DNA of 41,536 nt from Muribaculaceae bacterium (GTDB lineage: Bacteria; Bacteroidota; Bacteroidia; Bacteroidales; Muribaculaceae), in assembly GCA_017427945.1 (NCBI GenBank), contig JAFRRT010000016.1, positions 1 through 41,536 on the forward strand, written 5' to 3'. Positions 1-5,353 of the stretch are shown one piece after another. The notes under the pieces are model-generated. The model was not told the origin of the DNA. It saw only the letters and a program-made list of their open reading frames with translations, and ran no database searches. Numbering within the stretch: position 1 is the first letter of the stretch; every line of letters starts with the position of its first letter. The translations under genes and the position numbers were made by a program.

Positions 1-171
1 AATTCTTACGAAATTTGCGTACAAGTTGTGCATACGGTGATTTGAATTTAATGTTTTGATCACCACTAAATTACTATAAATCAGCGATATGCGCAACTTT
101 TTGAACATCTTTTTATTAACTTTTTAATCCCGCCAACGGGTGTTAAATATAAAGTGATAAACAATGATAAC

Positions 172-201
172 GGCCTCTCTTGCCTGGTGGCAAGAAAAGC
201 C
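172..201 (-). other. Hairpin in a leftward (minus-strand) leader
   Basis: Two 13-nt arms (172-184 and 189-201) flank a 4-nt loop. Read as minus-strand RNA, all 13 positions pair, with two G-U wobbles; read as plus-strand RNA those two pairs become A-C mismatches. The structure therefore belongs to a leftward transcript. It lies about 180 nt downstream of the -7 element at 377-384. There is no T-run after it, so it looks like a leader structure and not a simple terminator. The gene it would serve lies left of the window. Confidence 0.4.
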
Positions 202-376
202 TTATATTAACTTAACGCGCCCGCGCGGGAATCAAATAATGTAAGGACTGGCGGTAAGTGTATATATGAGAAAGAGAGAGAGTAACAAATCCCAGGAATT
301 ATCCAATTACTTGGGCAACTCTTAACAATCTTTATGATTTTCTCGCTCATGATAGGTACGTTTAAGGATTACGCCA

Positions 377-384
377 CAAAGTTA
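377..384 (-). promoter_or_regulatory. Candidate -7 promoter element, leftward
   Basis: The minus strand reads TAACTTTG, a full match to the Bacteroidetes -7 consensus TAnnTTTG. No clear -33 TTTG was found. It would drive a transcript with a leader of at least 370 nt running off the left edge of the window. Confidence 0.4.
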
Positions 385-506
385 GCATAAAATAACAAAT
401 TTTCAAAATATACTGGTTATTTTTGAAAAATAGGCGTTAGGTGATAGGCATTAGGCATTAGGTGTCTAGTTCCTCCCCTTTGCGTGCGGCCGCGTGCTGA
501 TTTTTT

Positions 507-602
507 AGTGCGTTGGCAACTCCCCCTCTAAGACTAGAGGGGGTAGGGGGCGTTGATGCTACAATGTGGCTTGTCGTCAGAGGGGACATACTCCTCCGGC
601 GC
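507..602. repeat. Intergenic palindromic repeat, copy 1
   Basis: The element starts AGTGCGT, carries the inverted repeat CCCCCTCTA (522-530) / TAGAGGGGG (535-543), then GGGGGCGTTGATGCTACAA, and ends near CTCCTCCGGCGC (591-602). The same blocks occur in the same order at 2234-2388. Neither copy has a gene inside it. It looks like a MITE-like or REP-like element; copy 1 seems more degraded at its right end than copy 2. Confidence 0.7.
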
Positions 603-722
603 ACTCTCTCCTCCCTCCTCATGCGGCCAGGCCCTACACTCCTAATGCCTCCCAATTAAAAAAGTTGTTGTAATTATTTAATACACGTGAAATGTGAAGA
701 TTTTTTAAAAATATTCTTATAA

Positions 723-757
723 TTTGTCAGTATTTTAAAGAAATAGTTGTAACTTTG
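723..757 (+). promoter_or_regulatory. Promoter of the Lrp/AsnC gene
   Basis: TTTG at 723-726 and TAACTTTG at 750-757 match the Bacteroidetes -33 and -7 elements. The spacer is 23 bp, slightly longer than the usual 19-21. The start codon at 844 would leave a leader of about 80 nt. Confidence 0.55.
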
Positions 758-843
758 TGCCGTGAGAAGAAATATCTCACTTTTTTAAGACCGCTTACAG
801 GCACTTTTTTTGACCCTTAATTAAAAACTATAACTACTGTATT

Positions 844-1329
844 ATGGCAAGCAAACTTGATTCACTCGATTACAAAATCCTACAGATGCTGTCGCTGAAC
901 GCACGCAAGCCCTATCTGGAAATTGCAAGGGCCTGCAACGTGTCGGGAGCAGCTATCCATCAACGTATCCAGAAGCTCTATAACATGGGTGTCATCAGGG
1001 GATCCATCTCATTGATTGACCCCGCTTCGGTGGGCTTCCAGACCTGTGCCTACATTGGCTTCTTCCTGAACGACCCGTCCAAGTTTGACGAGGTTGTCGC
1101 CAGACTCAAGACCGTACCCGAGGTGGTAGAATGCTATTTCACCACAGGTAAGTATGACTTGTTCATCAAGCTGTATGCTCAGAACAACGACCACTTGTTG
1201 CAGATCATTCATAACAGGTTCATGAAAATGGGACTGGGACGCAGTGAGACGCTCATCACCTTCAAAGAGGTATTTAAACGCCAAATTCCCATCGCACCCG
1301 ACGGTACCGATGAAGTGAAGGAGCAATGA
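844..1329 (+). CDS. Lrp/AsnC family transcriptional regulator
   Basis: 161 aa, the usual size for the Lrp/AsnC (feast/famine) family. Residues about 4-62 form the AsnC-type winged helix-turn-helix (DSLDYKILQMLSLNARKPYLEIA, followed by a recognition-helix region around SGAAIHQRIQKL), and residues about 66-145 form the ligand-binding RAM domain (the VVARLKTVPEVVECYFTTGKYDLFIKLYA region). Such proteins bind DNA as dimers or octamers and usually respond to amino acids. It has its own promoter at 723-757 and a strong terminator just after the stop (1336-1362), so it is probably monocistronic. Its effector and targets cannot be read from the sequence. The ATG at 844 gives a normal N-terminus for the family. 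Confidence 0.9.
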   Translation: MASKLDSLDYKILQMLSLNARKPYLEIARACNVSGAAIHQRIQKLYNMGVIRGSISLIDPASVGFQTCAYIGFFLNDPSKFDEVVARLKTVPEVVECYFTTGKYDLFIKLYAQNNDHLLQIIHNRFMKMGLGRSETLITFKEVFKRQIPIAPDGTDEVKEQ

Positions 1330-1335
1330 CATTTT

Positions 1336-1362
1336 GGGGGCGAGGCAATCGCCCCCTTTTTT
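1336..1362 (+). terminator. Rho-independent terminator after the Lrp gene
   Basis: A perfect 8-bp stem GGGGGCGA (1336-1343) / TCGCCCCC (1349-1356) with a 5-nt loop is followed by six T (1357-1362). It begins 7 nt after the lrp-type stop codon and ends only 16 nt before the start codon of the next gene. Confidence 0.9.
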
Positions 1363-1378
1363 CAACCTATATATTGAA

Positions 1379-2170
1379 ATGACTGAACAGGAAAAATTCA
1401 CACAGCAGGAACAGGACTTGCTCGAGAGCGTCAGGCAGATGGCCCGTGAGGCGGCAGAAGTGTTAAGGAGGCATTTTCGCAGCCGCAACCTCAACATTGA
1501 GGACAAGGGCAGCGCGTATGATATCGTCACCGAAGCCGACAAAGGCAGTGAGCAAATCATTCTGGAGCACTTGCACAAGCACTATCCCAGCGACGCCATC
1601 CTCAGTGAGGAGAGCGGCGATGACCATCGCACAGCACAGCGCCAATGGGTGATTGACCCTCTTGACGGCACGGTGAACTACAGTGCGGGTATCGCGACCT
1701 ATTGTATTTCAATCGCCCTTAAGGAAGATGGGGTGACAAAGTTGGGATATGTCTATGCACCGACCCTTGACGAGGAGTTTTACGCCATCAAGGGCAAAGG
1801 TGCATACGGCCCTTACGGCCGCCTGCAGGTCAAGCCGAACAACGAACTGCAGCGGGCGGTGATTTCGACGGGCTTCCCCTATGACAAGGCCACCAACCCC
1901 GACAACAACCTGGGCAGCGTGGCAAGGGTCATGCCGCGTGTGCGGGGCATCAGGCGGCTGGGCTCAGCAGCGATGGACCTGTGCTATGTGGCTGCAGGCT
2001 GGCTCGACGGCTACTGGGAACTCAACCTCAAGGAATGGGATGCCGCTGCCGGCGAACTCATCGCCATCGAGGCAGGAGCTACCGTGAAGCGCTACCGCGA
2101 CGACCACGGCATCTGCATCCTCGCGGCCACCCCGGGAATTGCGTCAGACCTGTTCGCCCTCATCGACTGA
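1379..2170 (+). CDS. Inositol monophosphatase family protein
   Basis: 263 aa from the ATG at 1379, a normal length for the family. The three metal-binding signatures of the Mg-dependent, Li-sensitive phosphatase family are intact: SEESG (residues 76-80), IDPLDGT (92-98) and WDAAAG (220-225). Members dephosphorylate inositol phosphates, PAPS/PAP (CysQ type) or sugar phosphates; which one applies here cannot be told. An in-frame TTG at 1334 would add 15 residues, but those codons are the terminator hairpin at 1336-1362, so the ATG at 1379 was chosen. No good promoter is visible between the terminator and the start, so expression may rely on readthrough from the Lrp-type gene. Confidence 0.9.
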   Translation: MTEQEKFTQQEQDLLESVRQMAREAAEVLRRHFRSRNLNIEDKGSAYDIVTEADKGSEQIILEHLHKHYPSDAILSEESGDDHRTAQRQWVIDPLDGTVNYSAGIATYCISIALKEDGVTKLGYVYAPTLDEEFYAIKGKGAYGPYGRLQVKPNNELQRAVISTGFPYDKATNPDNNLGSVARVMPRVRGIRRLGSAAMDLCYVAAGWLDGYWELNLKEWDAAAGELIAIEAGATVKRYRDDHGICILAATPGIASDLFALID

Positions 2171-2233
2171 TCTCGTGTTGTGACAAATGCAAATCACACG
2201 CTGACTTTGCGACGAAACTGTATATTGTAAACC

Positions 2234-2388
2234 AGTGCGTCAGCAACTCCCCCTCTGAGATTAGAGGGGGTACCCTTTAGGGTGGGGGCGTTGATGCTAC
2301 AAGGTAAAAAAATCAACGGGATTATCATACTCCTCCGGCGCTTCGCACCACCTCCCCTATCTTAGGGGAGGAGTTGGGTGTCAGCGCC
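2234..2388. repeat. Intergenic palindromic repeat, copy 2
   Basis: This copy shares with 507-602 the blocks AGTGCGT, GCAACTCCCCCTCT, TAGAGGGGGTA, GGGGGCGTTGATGCTACAA and CATACTCCTCCGGCGC. It continues into a second palindrome, CTCCCCTA / TAGGGGAG with a short overlap around 2352-2370, and ends near GAGTTGGGTGTCAGCGCC. The two outer ends are roughly inverted to each other (CAGCAACTCC at the left, GGAGTTGGGTGTC at the right), as in a non-autonomous MITE. It fills the gap between the convergent phosphatase and porin genes. Confidence 0.7.
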
Positions 2389-2408
2389 TTATTTTCAACG
2401 AATTCGCG

Positions 2409-4418
2409 TTAGTTCACGAAGTTGACCGAGACGCCAATTTGCAGGCGTGCCGGGTTGAGGGGGTAGTGCGGCGTGGCGAAGTAGGCGGTGCCGCTCTGGA
2501 GTTTTTGGTTGAAGTGGGTCCAGGCAACAAAGAAACGGGCCTGCTTCATCTTGAAATTGGCATACAGATTCATGATTGCGAAGTCGCCACATTCCATCTC
2601 CTGCTGGCTGTGGAATGTCATCGTCGCAGGGTTGTAGCGCGGTGCGCGGTACTTGGTGTAGTAATTGCAGTCAACGCCCATCTGCACATGCAGCACACGC
2701 GCAATGACAAAGCGGGCATACAGGTTGCTGTAAACGGCAAACTTGGGCAACGGCAGCACGTCCTCGTTGCTGCTGGTCTGCAGCGTGACACTGTTGTCCC
2801 AGTTGAATGCCTTGAAATGCAATCCCTGTTGCAGGCGGGCGCTCAGGACGTGGATGGCACCGCCATGCTGGGCGGGCAGTCCGTCGGCATCCCAGTAGAT
2901 GTAGTCGTTAAGTGTCTCGTAGCCCACATTCACGTTGGTCCAGGAGAAGGGTATGTCAAGTTCGCCGCCTACGCGCACACGCTTGGTCTTGTCAAAGCTG
3001 TTGTGCCAGATGTAGTGGTTGGACACGTAGTTTTGAATGAGATAGGGCACCGCCAAATTCTTGAAGTAGCCGTAGCCGCGCACGCTCACCGTGTCGCCCA
3101 GCAGTCTGAACCGTGTGGTGACATCGCCCGTGATGTCCACCTCGCCAGCTACGTCGCCCAGCACACCGAATTGCGCCGTGGCATTATAACGTAGCAGTGA
3201 GCCTTGCTGTTTGGTCAACTGGCCTCCCAGCCACATCACGTTTTGCGTCTTGCTGTGCTCCACCTCGGCGGGAACGGGTTCTAAGCCCACTGGCAGCTCG
3301 GTGCCGGTGACGCTGTCGATTACCTGGGTGTAACGCCTTATCTCGTGAGTGCCATAGACCGCAAAGCCGAATTTGGCATACTTGTTGAAGCCCTCGAGCA
3401 AAGACACGCCCACAGTGTTACGCAGCCGCCAATAGCGCGTTGCTTCGTCGGTGCCGCCCAAACCCAGATAAGTGTGGTTAAAGAATGTGGTGTCCTCCCT
3501 GCCGACACTGTTCAGGAACTGGTGCTTGCCATGCTTGAAGTCGAGCGTCCAGATGAAACTCGTCACCGGCACATAGGTACGGTCGATGATGGTGTCGGTC
3601 ACACTGTCGCGGCGGTAGCGGTAAAAGCCCACCTTGTAGCGCTGGTTCAGGTAGAACTGGCTGCCCTCAAGATGGCTGTGGGCATTGCTCAGCAGGGTAG
3701 GGATGCTCTTGTTGTCCACGCGGGTGTCGCCGCCCTGCACCTCGGCGGGGTCGGTGATGTAACGGTCATCGGTGATGCCGCCGCTCTCCTTGGTGGTATA
3801 GTTGTAATGGTTGAAGAACGTCTGCATCTCGTAGCGGTCGCCCATGTGGGAGCCGTACAGACGCCATGTGAAATCCTTGGCGGCCTGCACGTCATAGGAG
3901 CCCTTGCTGTAGATGTAGTCGAAGGCGCCGCCCACCTGGCTCTTGCGGTTTACATTGCCCGAGAACTCCAGTTGGGTACGGTCCAGATTGCTGTATTTGT
4001 CACCGCCGGTCGAGTGGCTCACAAGCGTCATGGGAATGCGCGTGTTGTAATACCGCATTGTGCCCGTGTCGTGCAGCCAGGCGCCAATGGCGTCCTCGAA
4101 GAAGAATTCGCTGGTCGCGGCAGGACGCTCCATAAAAATCTGGTTTTGTCCCGGAGCTCCGTAGTTGCCGGTAGTCAGCCAGGCGTCGCTCACCATCGAC
4201 GGCACCATCGTGCGGTGGTAGTCAAGGAACAGTGTGTCGATGGTCGAGGGGTAGTGCAGGCCCAAAGGCTCACTCACGCTCCAGGCATAGGACGGCTCCA
4301 CCCGTTGCTTTTTGCTCTTGACGGGTTTGGAGTGTTCCTGCGAGAACTCCTGTGCCACAGCGACATTCATCGCCATTGCACACAGTGTCATCAATATGAC
4401 CAGTAGCGTTTTCCTCAT
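2409..4418 (-). CDS. Putative outer-membrane porin (Porin_10-like)
   Basis: 669 aa with a clear signal peptide (residues 1-22, hydrophobic stretch ending AVA before QEFSQ). The rest is rich in alternating aromatic/polar strands (for example WRLYGSHMGDRYEMQTFF) and ends in a strand finishing FVN, as expected for an outer-membrane beta barrel. It resembles the Bacteroidetes putative porin family; substrate unknown. The start at 4418 gives the signal peptide. A TAATTTTG -7 element on the minus strand (4427-4434) sits so close to the ATG that the mRNA would have a very short leader. It is separated from the upstream thioredoxin-like gene by 63 bp, so it may also be read through from it. Confidence 0.85.
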   Translation of the reverse strand: MRKTLLVILMTLCAMAMNVAVAQEFSQEHSKPVKSKKQRVEPSYAWSVSEPLGLHYPSTIDTLFLDYHRTMVPSMVSDAWLTTGNYGAPGQNQIFMERPAATSEFFFEDAIGAWLHDTGTMRYYNTRIPMTLVSHSTGGDKYSNLDRTQLEFSGNVNRKSQVGGAFDYIYSKGSYDVQAAKDFTWRLYGSHMGDRYEMQTFFNHYNYTTKESGGITDDRYITDPAEVQGGDTRVDNKSIPTLLSNAHSHLEGSQFYLNQRYKVGFYRYRRDSVTDTIIDRTYVPVTSFIWTLDFKHGKHQFLNSVGREDTTFFNHTYLGLGGTDEATRYWRLRNTVGVSLLEGFNKYAKFGFAVYGTHEIRRYTQVIDSVTGTELPVGLEPVPAEVEHSKTQNVMWLGGQLTKQQGSLLRYNATAQFGVLGDVAGEVDITGDVTTRFRLLGDTVSVRGYGYFKNLAVPYLIQNYVSNHYIWHNSFDKTKRVRVGGELDIPFSWTNVNVGYETLNDYIYWDADGLPAQHGGAIHVLSARLQQGLHFKAFNWDNSVTLQTSSNEDVLPLPKFAVYSNLYARFVIARVLHVQMGVDCNYYTKYRAPRYNPATMTFHSQQEMECGDFAIMNLYANFKMKQARFFVAWTHFNQKLQSGTAYFATPHYPLNPARLQIGVSVNFVN

Positions 4419-4426
4419 TGCGCCGG

Positions 4427-4434
4427 CAAAATTA
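4427..4434 (-). promoter_or_regulatory. -7 promoter element of the porin gene
   Basis: The minus strand reads TAATTTTG, a match to TAnnTTTG. It lies 8 bp before the ATG, which implies a leader of only a few nucleotides. No exact -33 TTTG was found. Confidence 0.4.
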
Positions 4435-4481
4435 CATAGAATTCTCCGAAAGCAGGTGCTTTTAATCCTTAAATTGTGTCA

Positions 4482-4985
4482 CTACTGCTGCACGGCGGCG
4501 GGAGTCCAGTTCTGGAAGAAGCGCAGCACTTTCTCCTGGTTGTAGCCCTTGCCTTCCTCTAACAGGCCCGAGTCCTGGATGTGGATGACATTGCCTTGTC
4601 CGTCAAGCACAACCAGCACGGGGAAACCGAAGCGCCCGGCGTTGTTCAGCCGTTTCATCAGTGCCTGGCCCACCTCGCCTGCCTTGCGAGGATGGTAGTT
4701 GGCGTGGATATAGACAAAATTCTGCTCGATGACGGCATTGATGGTGCTGTCGTTGGTGATGAAGTCGGCAAAGCGCAGGCACCACGGGCACCAGTTGCCG
4801 CCCACCTGACAAATGACGAACTTGCCCTCGGCTGCGGCTTGTGCCACTGCCTGGTCAATCTGCTCCAGCGGATTGATGCTCTCGTCATACACTTTCTTTA
4901 ATGGTGCTTCGCCCTCGTTCTGGGCATTGGCCGTCAAGGCAAACAATGCGACGGCCAGCACTGCGATAGATAGTATTCTTTTCAT
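4482..4985 (-). CDS. Secreted thioredoxin-fold protein
   Basis: 167 aa. Residues 1-21 form a signal peptide (hydrophobic AVLAVALFALTANA, then QNEG). The redox motif is CPWC (C66 to C69) in NWCPWCLRFADF, followed by the FVYIHANYHPRKAGEV region, a cis-proline-like GFPVLVVLDGQGNVI segment and a short C-terminal helix. It fits the thioredoxin_7/DUF255-like group that works in the periplasm on protein disulfides; its partner is not known. Its ATG overlaps the stop of the upstream thioesterase gene by 4 bp (ATGA), so the two are translated together. Confidence 0.85.
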   Translation of the reverse strand: MKRILSIAVLAVALFALTANAQNEGEAPLKKVYDESINPLEQIDQAVAQAAAEGKFVICQVGGNWCPWCLRFADFITNDSTINAVIEQNFVYIHANYHPRKAGEVGQALMKRLNNAGRFGFPVLVVLDGQGNVIHIQDSGLLEEGKGYNQEKVLRFFQNWTPAAVQQ

Positions 4986-5353
4986 AATCTTGACATGAAT
5001 TTTTCTTTATCAACAATATAACGCAGGTGGGTGCCTTCGCCCAGCAGGGTGTCGTAGCAATAGGCTTCCACCCTGAACTCGATTTTCTTTCCATCCACCC
5101 TTGTGACAGTTGCGGTGGCTGTGACAGTCTCGCCCACGGGGGTGGGCTTGAGATGTGTTGCGCAGATTTGTCCTCCCACGGTCGTGCAACCCTCGGGCAG
5201 ATAGTTGGCCACAGCAAGCATGGCGGCATTCTCCATGAGTGCCATCATCGCGGGCGTGGCAAGCACGGGCAGATTGCCCGACCCTCTTGCGATAGCCGTG
5301 TCACCCTCGGTGACCAGCAATCGGCTGGTATGTCTAAGTCCTGTAGTAATCAT
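4982..5353 (-). CDS. Hotdog-fold acyl-CoA thioesterase, FlK type
   Basis: 123 aa, a single hotdog domain. The family catalytic triad of fluoroacetyl-CoA thioesterase FlK (Thr, Glu, His spaced 8 and 26 residues apart) is matched exactly by T33 (LATPAMM), E41 (LMENAA) and H67 (ATHLKPTPVG). The physiological substrate in Bacteroidales is unknown, and the match says hydrolysis of a short acyl-CoA, not fluoroacetyl-CoA in particular. It overlaps the stop of the upstream oxidoreductase gene by 1 bp (TAATG) and the start of the thioredoxin-like gene by 4 bp, so the three genes form a translationally coupled operon. The oxidoreductase makes a 2-oxo acid, and a coupled thioesterase may belong to the same acid metabolism; this is inference. 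Confidence 0.8.
   Translation of the reverse strand: MITTGLRHTSRLLVTEGDTAIARGSGNLPVLATPAMMALMENAAMLAVANYLPEGCTTVGGQICATHLKPTPVGETVTATATVTRVDGKKIEFRVEAYCYDTLLGEGTHLRYIVDKEKFMSRL

Larger units (their letters stand above)
1..843. other. Non-coding region with leader and repeat
   Basis: No convincing gene was found. It holds the leftward -7 element (377-384), the hairpin at 172-201, a 10-bp GC palindrome at 220-229 (CCCGCGCGGG), a short direct-repeat tract of TAGGCATTAGG-like units at about 431-466, one copy of an intergenic repeat (507-602), and the promoter of the Lrp-type gene (723-757). A minus-strand ORF at 458-655 crosses the repeat and is not believed. Confidence 0.6.

Noticed and set aside
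458-655. 65-aa minus-strand ORF
   Set aside because: It lies across the intergenic palindromic repeat, is low in normal protein character and has no promoter or homologue that I recognise.
3345-4406. 353-aa plus-strand ORF
   Set aside because: Antisense shadow of the porin gene; the porin has a signal peptide and beta-barrel pattern.
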